In this document: one piece after another, positions 1-7,908 of the stretch | Position numbering within the stretch: the first letter of the stretch is position 1 | How the letters are laid out: every line of letters begins with the position of its first letter | Source: Syntrophaceae bacterium UBA6112 | GTDB taxonomy: Bacteria > Desulfobacterota > Syntrophia > Syntrophales > UBA5619 | Assembly: GCA_002423465.1 (NCBI GenBank) | Contig: DIWG01000028.1 | Coordinates: 16,088 to 51,123 of the forward strand | DNA: 35,036 nt | Reading direction: 5' to 3' | Position numbers and translations under genes: made by a program | The notes under the pieces: generated by a model | Told to the model about the DNA's origin: nothing | The model's database searches: none | The model's input: the letters and a program-made list of their open reading frames with translations, nothing else

Positions 1-57
1 TTGAACCCCGGTTTCCGGCGTGAGAGGCCAGCGTCCTAACCACTAGACGATGGGACC
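1..57 (-). tRNA. tRNA-Glu (CTC anticodon), partial at left edge
   Basis: Read on the minus strand, the sequence starts GGTCCCAT at position 57, continues with a D arm (GTCTAGTGGTTAGGAC), an anticodon arm with 7-base loop CTCTCAC, and a T arm starting GGGGTTCAA at the window edge. The loop places CTC at positions 34-36, so the tRNA reads GAG (Glu). The 3' part of the T arm and the acceptor strand lie outside the window. It lies downstream of gltX on the same strand, so the synthetase and one of its substrates are neighbours and may be co-transcribed. Confidence 0.93.
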
Positions 58-177
58 ATGGATGAATGGGGACCGGGATTCAGAATTTCCTACACCCCGT
101 ACCCCCACGACTACTTTCCCAAGGGGGTTTCGTTCTTTAATGAATGCCGAAAAAATTGTCAAGGCCAAATTGAAGAT

Positions 178-216
178 CTCCGCAGCAAGCTGTGGAGAAT
201 CTTCGATCCTTAAGAG
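178..216. repeat. Degenerate copy of hairpin repeat family
   Basis: CTCCGCAG-CAAG-CTGTGGAG forms an 8-bp stem (one G-T pair) with a CAAG loop. It is followed by a tail (AATCTTCGATCCTTAAGAG) that loosely resembles the tail of the copies at 2188 and 28777. It lies in the 224-base gap between gltX and the tRNA gene. No gene is seen in that gap. Confidence 0.6.
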
Positions 217-281
217 AAACAACCCATATTTTTTCTCGCTTGCAACGCGGCAAGCGGCAGGGTAAACGCTCGCGGTCGGAT

Positions 282-1676
282 TCAACCGCCGGCCCGGATC
301 CGATCAATCGCCCGCCGGATCTTCCGGATCACCCTCTCCTTCCCCAGGATAACCATGATCTCGTCGATCCCGGGACTCACGGTCCGGCCGGTCAGCGCGA
401 CACGAACCGTCTGGGCAATCCATTTGAGCTTCGTTCCCCGCTCTTCGGCGAGCGACCGCAGAAACGCCTCGATCCCATCCTTCGTATAATTCGCAACACC
501 GGGAAGCCTCTCGGCAACCACCTCCAGATATCCGACGTATTCCGTCGTCAGGAATTTCGCCGCCGCCTCCGGATCATAATCCACCTCCTCCCGGAAGTAG
601 AAGGCGCCGGAATCGGCCATCTCCACAAGGGTCTTCGACCGCGTCCGGAGGTTTTCCGCCGCCAGCGCGGCGTATCGGCGGTCCGAGACATCGAATTCCT
701 TCCGTTCCCAGAAGGGAGTCACCAGCGCCAGCAGTTTTTCTTCCGGACAGGCCGTGATGTAATGCTGGTTCAGCCAGAGAAGCTTTTCCGGATTGAAGAT
801 CGCCGGCGACTTTCCGACCGCCTCCAGCGAAAACGCATGAATCAGATCCTCGATCGTGAAGATCTCCTGGTCTCCGTGCGACCAGCCGAGACGGACCAGG
901 TAGTTCACCAGCGCCTCGGGCAGATACCCCATCTCCTGATACGCCATCACCGACGTCGCCCCATGCCGCTTGCTGAGCCGCGCCCGGTCCGAACCGAGAA
1001 TCATCGGCACATGCCCGAAGAGCGGCACCTCATACCCCAGCGCTTCGTAGATCAGGATCTGCTTCGGGGTGTTGTTGACATGGTCGTCCCCCCGGATGAC
1101 GTGGGTAATCCCCATCTGGGCGTCATCGACGACCACCGCGAAGTTGTACGTCGGATACCCGTCGGCCCGTTCGATAATCAGATCGTCCAGCTCCTCGTTG
1201 TTGAAGGAGATGTTTCCCTTGATCAGATCGTGCATGACCGTCACGCCCATCTCCGGACAGCGGAACCGCACGACGGAATCCGGAGATCGGCGCAACCCCT
1301 TCTCCCTGCAGGCCCCGTCATACTTTGGCTTTCGTCCCTCGGCCATGGCCTTCTTCCGCTTTGCCTCCAGATCCTCGGATGAACAGGTGCAGTAGTAAGC
1401 CTTCCCCTCGTCGATCAGTTTCTGCACCATCTGCCGGTGGACGACCACCCGTTCCGCCTGGAAGTAAGGCCCTTCGTCCCAGTTCAGGCCGAGCCAGGTC
1501 ATGGCATCCAGGATCGCCCGCGTCGATTCGTCCGTCGAGCGGAGCTGATCGGTATCCTCGATCCGGAGAACGAATGTGCCGCCATGCCTTCTTGTGTAGA
1601 GCCAGTTGAACAGGGCCGTACGGGCGCCGCCGATATGGAGGAACCCCGTCGGTGACGGGGCAAATCGTGTTCTCAT
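282..1676 (-). CDS. gltX: Glutamyl-tRNA synthetase
   Basis: This is a class I aminoacyl-tRNA synthetase that charges tRNA-Glu in the cytosol. The 464-residue length is normal for the family. The N-terminus FAPSPTGFLHIGGARTALFN carries the HIGH-type signature (HIGG, residues 14-17). The KMSKS-type signature is SKRHGATSV near residue 235. The C-terminal half is the helical anticodon-binding region. The start is ATG at 1676, with GGTGGTGAAG a few bases upstream as ribosome binding site. A tRNA-Glu gene follows downstream on the same strand. Whether the enzyme is discriminating (Glu only) or also charges tRNA-Gln cannot be decided here; no gatCAB is in the window. Confidence 0.97.
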   Translation of the reverse strand: MRTRFAPSPTGFLHIGGARTALFNWLYTRRHGGTFVLRIEDTDQLRSTDESTRAILDAMTWLGLNWDEGPYFQAERVVVHRQMVQKLIDEGKAYYCTCSSEDLEAKRKKAMAEGRKPKYDGACREKGLRRSPDSVVRFRCPEMGVTVMHDLIKGNISFNNEELDDLIIERADGYPTYNFAVVVDDAQMGITHVIRGDDHVNNTPKQILIYEALGYEVPLFGHVPMILGSDRARLSKRHGATSVMAYQEMGYLPEALVNYLVRLGWSHGDQEIFTIEDLIHAFSLEAVGKSPAIFNPEKLLWLNQHYITACPEEKLLALVTPFWERKEFDVSDRRYAALAAENLRTRSKTLVEMADSGAFYFREEVDYDPEAAAKFLTTEYVGYLEVVAERLPGVANYTKDGIEAFLRSLAEERGTKLKWIAQTVRVALTGRTVSPGIDEIMVILGKERVIRKIRRAIDRIRAGG

Positions 1677-2104
1677 TTTATCTTCACCACCCGCTGAAAA
1701 TTATTTTTTCTCGAAAATCGTATTCCTGAAAACCGGTTCGACCCTTCCCGAAAATCTCACCGGCCGTGAGTTGTAAAAGGGTTTTAGATCTTAGATTCCG
1801 CTCCTCACGCCTTGCGCCTTACGTTTTTTACACCCATTTGTCAAGGCGGATTTCGCAACCCTGCCGCTACCTTGGCCGGACACCGCCGGGAATTTTCTTC
1901 AGAAAATAGAACGGGTTGCATTCTCAACGATACGAAAAGGACCGGGGAATTGCCACCGTCATGCCGGGGAAATTCCATCCCGTGAATCGCATAGGTTTTG
2001 AAGATTCCATTTGAATTTACCCACGGATCCGTTTATGGTTGCCGAAAGAGACAAGACGGGGCGGCCCCCATCACCGGCACATCGGGACCCCCCAGAAATT
2101 ATTC

Positions 2105-2133
2105 TTGACAATCCGGCAGGATTGTAATCTACT
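2105..2133 (+). promoter_or_regulatory. Putative sigma70 promoter with operator-like palindrome for the yceD-rpmF-fab operon
   Basis: TTGACA at 2105-2110 is a perfect -35 box. With a 17-base spacer the -10 is TCTACT (2128-2133), a fair match. From the last three bases of the -35 box into the spacer lies a perfect inverted repeat, ACAATCC-GGCA-GGATTGT (2108-2125). A repressor bound there would block RNA polymerase. This is inferred from sequence only; the site does not match the FapR, FabT or FabR motifs that I know. Confidence 0.55.
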
Positions 2134-2187
2134 TCGCCCCTTTATAAGACCCCCTGTCTGCATTGGGGAGAAGAGGTCAATGAACCT

Positions 2188-2230
2188 CCCCGCAGCAAGC
2201 TACGGGGAATATGACCTGAAGAGATTCAAG
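2188..2230. repeat. Interspersed hairpin repeat copy
   Basis: CCCCGCAGCAAGCTACGGGG (2188-2207) can fold with a CAAG loop and one A-C mismatch. The tail AATATGACCTGAAGAGATT follows. Nearly the same sequence occurs at 28777-28855 (as a doublet), and a degenerate one at 178-216. It lies in the presumed 5' leader of the yceD operon, ending 20 bases before the TTG start. Confidence 0.75.
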
Positions 2231-2249
2231 GCAGCACGAAGGGGACATT

Positions 2250-2798
2250 TTGAAGATCAACGTCAGCAAAATCCCTGAAGGGGGGATGGTCCTGAAGTTC
2301 GAGAGGAACGGGGATTGGTTCCGGGAAAACCTGCCCGAGACGAAACCCGCTGATTTCGAACTGGATCGGATCGACATCGACTGCACCGCGCGGAGGATGA
2401 GGGAGAACGTCTTTATCAAGGGAACCGTTGCGACCGCCGTCGATATGTCATGCTGCCGCTGCCTGGAGATGATCCGCCTGCCGATTCGATCCTCATTTCA
2501 ATATACATTCACCCCTCCCCCGCCCCCGTCACAGGATGAGGTGGAACTCAATGCCGCGGATCTCGATTTCGCCTATTATGAAGGGGATGTGATCGACCTG
2601 GACAGGGTCATCTTCGAGCAGATCATGCTGCAGATCCCGATCAAACCACTGTGTGCGGAATCATGTCGGGGGCTTTGTCCCCATTGCGGCATCGACTTGA
2701 ACACGACAAGTTGCGACTGCCGGAGCGAAATCCTCGATGAACGGCTTGCCGTATTGAAACAATTCACAACACAACACCAAGGAAAGAGGAGTTGCTGA
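2250..2798 (+). CDS. yceD: YceD/DUF177 family protein
   Basis: This 182-residue protein belongs to the YceD (DUF177) family. The family is nearly always encoded just upstream of rpmF and has been linked to 23S rRNA/large subunit maturation. The C-terminal part has the family pattern with cysteines CAESCRGLCPHCGIDLN, which looks like a metal-binding knuckle, followed by a CDC motif. An earlier CCRC motif lies near residue 70. The start is TTG at 2250, preceded by AAGGGGAC; no upstream ATG fits in frame. It ends at 2798, two bases before the rpmF start. Family is certain; molecular role is less so. Confidence 0.88.
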   Translation: MKINVSKIPEGGMVLKFERNGDWFRENLPETKPADFELDRIDIDCTARRMRENVFIKGTVATAVDMSCCRCLEMIRLPIRSSFQYTFTPPPPPSQDEVELNAADLDFAYYEGDVIDLDRVIFEQIMLQIPIKPLCAESCRGLCPHCGIDLNTTSCDCRSEILDERLAVLKQFTTQHQGKRSC

Positions 2799-2800
2799 TT

Positions 2801-2986
2801 ATGCCAAATCCGATTAAAAGACATTCGAAATCCAGAAAGAATATGAGAAGGGCGCATGATTTTCTGACACCGGCTGCGGCATCCGCATGTCCGCAATGCC
2901 ACGCACCCAAGCTTCCCCATCATGTCTGCCCGAACTGCGGCACATACAAGGGGAGAGAAATCGTCCCGATTGAAAAGGCCTCCTGA
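2801..2986 (+). CDS. rpmF: Ribosomal protein L32 (bL32)
   Basis: This 61-residue large-subunit protein begins MPNPIKRHSKSRKNMRRAHD, the typical L32 start. It carries a zinc-ribbon pair of motifs, CPQC and CPNC, so it is the zinc-binding (C+) form. The ATG at 2801 has the strong ribosome binding site GGAAAGAGGAG just upstream, inside the end of yceD. An in-frame TTG at 2792 is not needed. The yceD-rpmF pairing is classical, and fatty acid genes follow, as in many bacteria. Confidence 0.97.
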   Translation: MPNPIKRHSKSRKNMRRAHDFLTPAAASACPQCHAPKLPHHVCPNCGTYKGREIVPIEKAS

Positions 2987-3008
2987 AACGCCGGACGGGG
3001 AAACGCCC

Positions 3009-3962
3009 ATGGGTAGAATCGGCCTTGTCTTTCCGGGACAGGGATCACAACACCCCGGTATGGTTCAGGAACTTTACCGGGACCATCAAAGTGTGCGGGA
3101 TCTGTTTGTCGAGGCCGGAGACCTCCTCGGCAGGGACATGGTTTCTCTTTGTTTCAAGGGACCCCAGGAACTCCTTGATCTGACAGTGAACACGCAGATC
3201 GCCGTCCTGACGGCGGGGATCGCGGCTTGGCGCGTCTTTTCCGAGCAGGTGGCGGCGAAGCCCTTCGTTATGGCGGGCCATAGTCTTGGAGAATACACTG
3301 CCCTGCATGCGGCCGGCGCTGTCGGCCTGCACGACGTTCTCTCCCTCGTTCACCGGAGAGCCGAGTTCCATCAGGAGGCCGTTCCCGTCGGCAAAGGGGC
3401 GATGGCGGCCATCGTCGGACTTCCGCGAGAGGAAGTGGAAACGCTTTGCCTTGCCTGTGAACGGGAGGGGCAGGCCGTGGCTGTTTCCGTCGAAAACGCC
3501 CCGGGGCAGATCGTCGTTTCCGGAAATACCGAAGCCGTCTCGGAGGTGATTGCTGCCGCGGAAATTCGTGAAGGTGCGCGCGCGGTCCTGCTCCCGATCA
3601 GTGTCCCCTGTCACTGCCGTCTTCTCGATGGGGCGGCCGGACGGCTTGCGGACGCGCTGAGCCACATCGAATTCCGTAACGGTGTCATCCCCGTGATTCC
3701 CAATTGCGATCCTTCCATTCTCCATTCACGGGAACGGACAAGGGATCTGCTCATTCGCCAGATCATCTCCCCCGTCCGCTGGCGGGAGACGATCGAACGG
3801 ATGGCTGTGATGGGGGTGGACACAATCGTGGAGATCGGTCCCAAAAGGATCCTGTCCGGACTGATCCGGCGGATCGACCGGCGGATCCGCCTTTTGAACG
3901 TTGAGGACGAGGCCTCACTGAAAAAGACCGTTGCGGCACTGAACGCCGGTACGGGAGAATAA
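3009..3962 (+). CDS. fabD: Malonyl-CoA:ACP transacylase
   Basis: This enzyme transfers malonyl groups from CoA to acyl carrier protein, supplying extender units for type II fatty acid synthesis. The 317-residue protein starts GRIGLVFPGQGSQHPGM and has the nucleophile elbow GHSLGEY with Ser92, the same number as in E. coli FabD. A conserved Gln loop (GQGSQ) and the later PVSVPCH-like motif (LPISVPCHCRLL) hold the catalytic histidine. The ATG at 3009 is chosen because homologues start with this motif; the open frame extends further upstream across rpmF. It follows rpmF directly: plsX and fabH, usual between these genes, are absent. Confidence 0.95.
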   Translation: MGRIGLVFPGQGSQHPGMVQELYRDHQSVRDLFVEAGDLLGRDMVSLCFKGPQELLDLTVNTQIAVLTAGIAAWRVFSEQVAAKPFVMAGHSLGEYTALHAAGAVGLHDVLSLVHRRAEFHQEAVPVGKGAMAAIVGLPREEVETLCLACEREGQAVAVSVENAPGQIVVSGNTEAVSEVIAAAEIREGARAVLLPISVPCHCRLLDGAAGRLADALSHIEFRNGVIPVIPNCDPSILHSRERTRDLLIRQIISPVRWRETIERMAVMGVDTIVEIGPKRILSGLIRRIDRRIRLLNVEDEASLKKTVAALNAGTGE

Positions 3963-4031
3963 ACTCATGTTTTCAATAATGTTATTGATCCCTGCCGGAG
4001 CAGGGCGAAATCTGATGAGGAGGAAATTTTC

Positions 4032-4277
4032 ATGACACTCGAAGAAAAGGTGATCGGCATTATCATGGAGCAACTGGATGTCACGCGGGAGGAGTGCGTT
4101 CCCGAGGCGTCGTTCATCGACGATCTGGGGGCCGATTCCCTCGACCTCGTCGAGCTGATCATGGCGATGGAGGAGACCTTCGACGTCCAGATCGCCGACA
4201 GCGAGCTTCAGCAGATCCGTTCGATCAAAAACGTTCTGGATTATCTTCGGAACAAGGGCGTCACATTACATGAATAA
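4032..4277 (+). CDS. acpP: Acyl carrier protein
   Basis: This 81-residue acidic four-helix carrier holds fatty acyl chains on a 4'-phosphopantetheine arm. The attachment site is GADSLDLVELIM, with Ser36. The length and the residues around DSL fit a primary-metabolism ACP. The start is ATG at 4032, with GAGGAGG about 9 bases upstream. It sits between fabD and fabF; fabG, which often precedes acpP, is missing. The 69-base gap after fabD contains no gene. Confidence 0.97.
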   Translation: MTLEEKVIGIIMEQLDVTREECVPEASFIDDLGADSLDLVELIMAMEETFDVQIADSELQQIRSIKNVLDYLRNKGVTLHE

Positions 4278-4356
4278 TGTCGTTCATTCTGTTCCGTCCG
4301 ATGCAAGGTCCTGCGTCACCGGCCGACAATCCAATGGGACAAACAAGGGGGATGGA

Positions 4357-5598
4357 TTGAAAAGAAGGGTGGTTATTACAGGTTTGGGCGCCGTCACGCC
4401 GCTTGGCAACACCGTTGCGGAAACCTGGGAGGGGATATGCCGCGGGAAATCAGGCGCCGCGCCCATCACCCGCTTCGACAGCACGGCATTCGAGACGAAG
4501 ATCGCCGCTGAAGTCAAGGGATTCGACCCACTCCGTTATTTAAACAAGAAAGAGCTCCGCCGCCTCGACGATTTCATCATCTACGCCCTGGCCGCGGCCG
4601 ACATGGCCATGGCCGATGCCGACCTGATCATCGGAGAGGAAAGGGCGGAACGAACCGGCGTGATCATCGGCTCCGGCGTCGGCGGACTGACCACCATCGA
4701 AAAGGAAAAAGTGACACTTCTCCAGGGTGGCCCCCGGAAGATGTCCCCCTTCACCATTCCGGCCATTCTGGCGAACCTCGCCGGCGGCCATGTCTCGATC
4801 CGTTTCGGGGCCAAGGGCCCGATCAATTGCACCGTCACCGCCTGCGCGGCGGGCACCTGCGCGATTGGGGATGCCGCCCGACTCATCGCCGACGGCTATG
4901 CCGACATCATGATCGCCGGCGGAACGGAGGCGGCGGTCACTCCGATGTGCGTGGCCGGCTTTAACGCGATGCGGGCGCTCTCGCGACGCAACGACGAACC
5001 CCAAAAGGCCAGTCGCCCGTTCGACCGCGACCGCGACGGCTTTCTGGTTAGCGAGGGTTCCGGCGTCGTCATCCTCGAGGCCCTGTCGCACGCGCTGGAG
5101 CGGGGCGCCAAAATCCAGGGCGAACTTGTCGGTTATGGCCTCACCGGCGACGCCTTTCACATGGCCGCTCCGCCGCCGGGACATGAAGGCGCCGCCCGCG
5201 CGATGAAGGTAGCCCTGCGGGATGCGGGGATGGACAGAACGGAAATCGACTACATCAACGCCCACGGAACCTCCACGCTTCTGAACGACGCCTGCGAAAC
5301 CGATGCCATCAAAACGGTCTTCGGGGAACATGCCACGCGGCTTGCCGTAAGTTCAACCAAATCGATGACCGGACACATGTTCGGGGCGGCCGGAGCGGTG
5401 GAGGCGATTTTCTGCCTGAAGGCGATCAGCGAGGGGGTGCTCCCCCCGACGATCAACCTGGATCATCCGGATTCCGAATGCGATCTGGATTACGTGCCCC
5501 ATCAGGCGAGAAAGAAGGAAATCCGGACCGCCATGTCCAACACCTTCGGGTTCGGCGGGGTCAATGCCGTCCTCATCTTCCGGAAATGGGAGGGATAG
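4357..5598 (+). CDS. fabF: Beta-ketoacyl-ACP synthase II
   Basis: This condensing enzyme elongates acyl-ACP with malonyl-ACP. The thiolase-fold protein has Cys163 in TVTACAAGTCAIGDAA, His in NAHGTSTLLND, Lys in STKSMTGH and His in the same motif, the full Cys-His-His triad of the elongating synthases. I chose TTG at 4357 because it gives 413 residues starting KRRVVITGLG, exactly the E. coli FabF pattern, with AAGGGGG upstream. An ATG at 4270 overlapping acpP would add 29 residues without family resemblance. FabB-like use cannot be excluded, but active-site spacing fits FabF. Confidence 0.95.
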   Translation: MKRRVVITGLGAVTPLGNTVAETWEGICRGKSGAAPITRFDSTAFETKIAAEVKGFDPLRYLNKKELRRLDDFIIYALAAADMAMADADLIIGEERAERTGVIIGSGVGGLTTIEKEKVTLLQGGPRKMSPFTIPAILANLAGGHVSIRFGAKGPINCTVTACAAGTCAIGDAARLIADGYADIMIAGGTEAAVTPMCVAGFNAMRALSRRNDEPQKASRPFDRDRDGFLVSEGSGVVILEALSHALERGAKIQGELVGYGLTGDAFHMAAPPPGHEGAARAMKVALRDAGMDRTEIDYINAHGTSTLLNDACETDAIKTVFGEHATRLAVSSTKSMTGHMFGAAGAVEAIFCLKAISEGVLPPTINLDHPDSECDLDYVPHQARKKEIRTAMSNTFGFGGVNAVLIFRKWEG

Positions 5599-5600
5599 GC

Positions 5601-6062
5601 ATGTCGGAAAAGATCATCATCGCCGCGGACCACGGGGGTTATTCCCTGAAGGAGGCGCTCAAACCGCATCTGAAGAAGAGGGGGTTTGCCGTCACCGATG
5701 CGGGAACGGACAGCGACCAGGCGGTCGATTACCCCGATTTCGGCGAAAAGGCGGCCGGAGCGGTCTCCGCCGGCCTTTTCCCGCGGGGGATTCTGATCTG
5801 CGGTTCCGGCGTGGGCATGTCCATCGTCGCCAACCGCTTCCCCGGCGTCCGGGCAGCCCTCTGCCTCGATGAGGAGACGGCGCGCCTGAGCCGGATGCAC
5901 AACGATTCCAACATTCTGGTCCTCGCGGGAAGAAAAACAGACCCGGAGACGGCCGGGAAAATTGTCGGAATATGGCTCACAACCCCATTCGAGGGAGGGC
6001 GCCATCAGAAACGCCTTGACAAGATCCGTGGGCTGGAATCGAAATTGAACGAATCAGCATAA
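5601..6062 (+). CDS. rpiB: Ribose-5-phosphate isomerase B
   Basis: This enzyme interconverts ribose-5-phosphate and ribulose-5-phosphate in the pentose phosphate pathway. The 153-residue protein starts with IIIAADHGGYSLKE (Asp10/His11) and has the catalytic Cys67 in ICGSGVGMSIVANRFPGVRA and His100 in RMHNDSN, the RpiB rather than LacA/B pattern. The ATG at 5601 is two bases after the fabF stop, so the genes are co-transcribed. rpiB next to glyA is a common arrangement. Confidence 0.95.
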   Translation: MSEKIIIAADHGGYSLKEALKPHLKKRGFAVTDAGTDSDQAVDYPDFGEKAAGAVSAGLFPRGILICGSGVGMSIVANRFPGVRAALCLDEETARLSRMHNDSNILVLAGRKTDPETAGKIVGIWLTTPFEGGRHQKRLDKIRGLESKLNESA

Positions 6063-6138
6063 CGGCTTCGTGAAAAGCCGGAAATATTTGGTTTATCATG
6101 ATGGACTTGTCGAAGCGCAGCGGAAGGAAAGGGAGTTC

Positions 6139-7395
6139 ATGTCGTATCTGATGCAGGCCGACCCGGAGGTTGCGGAGGCGATTCGCCGGGAAACTCTTCG
6201 GCAGTCGGAAAAATTAGAGATGATTGCCTCGGAGAATTTTGTCAGTGAGGCCGTCTTGGAGGCCCAGGGCAGCGTGATGACGAACAAGTACGCCGAGGGT
6301 TATCCAGGGTTGCGATACTATGGGGGTTGCGAGTTCGTCGACATCGTGGAGCGGCTGGCCATCGAGCGGAGCAAGCAGCTCTTCGGGGCGGAACACGCAA
6401 ACGTCCAGCCCCATGCGGGCGTTCAGGCCAATATGGCCGTCTATTTCACGGTGCTTCAGCCGGGAGACACGATCCTCGGGATGAACCTCTCCCACGGGGG
6501 GCATCTTTCCCATGGAAGCCCGGCCAGTTTTTCGGGGAAATTCTATCGCGGCGTTTTCTACGGTGTGGACCGAAAAACGGAAACCATCGATTTCAACGAA
6601 GTCGAGACCCTGGCCAAGGAGCACCGCCCGAAGATCATCGTCGTCGGCGCCAGCGCCTATCCCCGAACGATCGATTATGAAAAATTCCGGGTCATCGCCG
6701 ACAAGGTCGGGGCCCTGATTCTTGCCGATATCGCCCACATCGGCGGTCTCGTCGCCGCCGGTCTTCACCCGTCGCCGGTGCCCTGCTGCGAGTTTGTCAC
6801 GATGACCACCCACAAGACCCTGCGCGGTCCCCGTGGGGGACTCATCCTCTGCAAAAAGGAATTCGCCGGCGCCTTGGACGCGAAGATCTTCCCGGGGATG
6901 CAGGGCGGGCCCCTCATGCACATCATCGCCGCCAAAGCGGTCGCACTGAGGGAGGCCCTCACCGGAGAGTTTAAACAGTATCAGCGCCAGATCCTGAAAA
7001 ACGCGAAGTCCCTCGCCGATCAGCTCCTGGCGGACGGTTTCCGTCTTGTTTCCGGCGGCACCGACAACCATCTGATGCTCGTCGATCTGACCGATCTTGG
7101 CATCACGGGGAGGGAGGCGCAGGAGACCCTCGACCGGACAGGCATTACGATCAACAAGAACCGAATCCCGTTCGACACGAAGGGTCCCCAAGTGACCAGC
7201 GGAATCCGCATCGGCACGCCCGCCTTGACCACGCGGGGGATGAAGGAGCCGGAGATGAAGCGGATCGCCGGTTTTTTCTCCGCAGTGCTCCGGGATATCC
7301 GGAACGAAAAGCGGCTGAGAGAGATCCGGGAAGAGGTCCGCGCCCTCTGCAGGCAATTTCCGCTTTATTCGGAACGGATCAGGGAGAACCGTTGA
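6139..7395 (+). CDS. glyA: Serine hydroxymethyltransferase
   Basis: This PLP enzyme converts serine and tetrahydrofolate to glycine and methylene-THF, the main one-carbon source. The PLP lysine is K226 in VTMTTHKTLRGPRGG; the N-terminus has the typical EKLEMIASENFVSEAVL and the TNKYAEGYPG motif. The ATG at 6139 gives 418 residues and has GGAAAGGGAG upstream. An in-frame GTG at 6070 would add 23 residues without family resemblance. In the 76-base gap after rpiB lies a small perfect hairpin, CGGCTT-CGTGAA-AAGCCG (6063-6080), possibly a weak attenuator. Confidence 0.96.
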   Translation: MSYLMQADPEVAEAIRRETLRQSEKLEMIASENFVSEAVLEAQGSVMTNKYAEGYPGLRYYGGCEFVDIVERLAIERSKQLFGAEHANVQPHAGVQANMAVYFTVLQPGDTILGMNLSHGGHLSHGSPASFSGKFYRGVFYGVDRKTETIDFNEVETLAKEHRPKIIVVGASAYPRTIDYEKFRVIADKVGALILADIAHIGGLVAAGLHPSPVPCCEFVTMTTHKTLRGPRGGLILCKKEFAGALDAKIFPGMQGGPLMHIIAAKAVALREALTGEFKQYQRQILKNAKSLADQLLADGFRLVSGGTDNHLMLVDLTDLGITGREAQETLDRTGITINKNRIPFDTKGPQVTSGIRIGTPALTTRGMKEPEMKRIAGFFSAVLRDIRNEKRLREIREEVRALCRQFPLYSERIRENR

Positions 7396-7425
7396 CCAAC
7401 GGGCGAATCAGAGGCCATTCCGACC

Positions 7426-7908
7426 ATGGAAAGGAACAAACAGGAAGAGAAACCCCTGGGAGGCGCGGACGGACGGCCCGCCTGGGATGACTATTTCCTG
7501 GACATCGTCGGGATCGTGGCGAAACGCGCCACCTGCCTGCGGCGACACGTCGGCGCCGCCCTGGTCCGCGACCGGCGTATCCTCTCCACAGGGTACAACG
7601 GCGCCCCTTCGGGACTCCGCCATTGTCTTTCAATCGGATGTCTCCGCGAACGGAACAACGTCCCTTCCGGTGAGCGCCACGAACTCTGCCGGGGGCTGCA
7701 CGCCGAACAGAATGCGATCATCCAGGCGGCGCTCCACGGGGTGAGCGTGAAGGGGGCAACCCTCTACTGCACGAACCACCCCTGTATCATCTGCGCGAAG
7801 ATGATCATCAATGCCGGAATCGTCCGGATTGTGATCGGCGAAGGGTATCGGGACGACCTGGCGGAAGAGATGCTGGCGGAGGCGGAAATCGAGGTGATCC
7901 GGAAATGA
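7426..7908 (+). CDS. dCMP deaminase (ComEB-like)
   Basis: This zinc-dependent deaminase is expected to convert dCMP to dUMP for thymidylate synthesis. The 160-residue protein has the cytidine-deaminase fold motifs HAEQNAI (His92, Glu94) and NHPCIICAKM (Cys120, Cys123). The substrate region GYNGAPSGLRHC is typical of dCMP deaminases. It overlaps nrdR by 4 bases (ATGA). Two neighbours then act on deoxynucleotide supply: this enzyme and the ribonucleotide reductase repressor. It lies near where ribD often occurs, but the motifs are those of dCMP deaminase, not of the RibD deaminase domain. Confidence 0.92.
   Translation: MERNKQEEKPLGGADGRPAWDDYFLDIVGIVAKRATCLRRHVGAALVRDRRILSTGYNGAPSGLRHCLSIGCLRERNNVPSGERHELCRGLHAEQNAIIQAALHGVSVKGATLYCTNHPCIICAKMIINAGIVRIVIGEGYRDDLAEEMLAEAEIEVIRK

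Larger units (their letters stand above)
1677..2249. other. Divergent intergenic region between gltX and yceD
   Basis: This 573-base stretch has no convincing gene. It must hold the promoter of gltX (minus) and that of the yceD-rpmF-fab operon (plus; see 2105-2133). A short CTCACGCCTTGCGCCTTACG-like run near 1802-1825 resembles, in reverse complement, a run near 14840-14860. A copy of the hairpin repeat lies at 2188-2230, just before the yceD ribosome binding site. Otherwise I see nothing in it. Confidence 0.6.

Noticed and set aside
192..1382. 396-codon open frame on the plus strand across gltX
   Set aside because: Antisense shadow of gltX; Arg/Pro/His-rich low-complexity translation without motifs.
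4270..4356. ATG start of fabF overlapping acpP
   Set aside because: Adds 29 residues with no family resemblance; TTG at 4357 gives the usual 413-residue FabF and has a ribosome binding site.
6070..6138. GTG start of glyA
   Set aside because: Extra 23 residues run over a hairpin and do not resemble GlyA; ATG 6139 has a good ribosome binding site.
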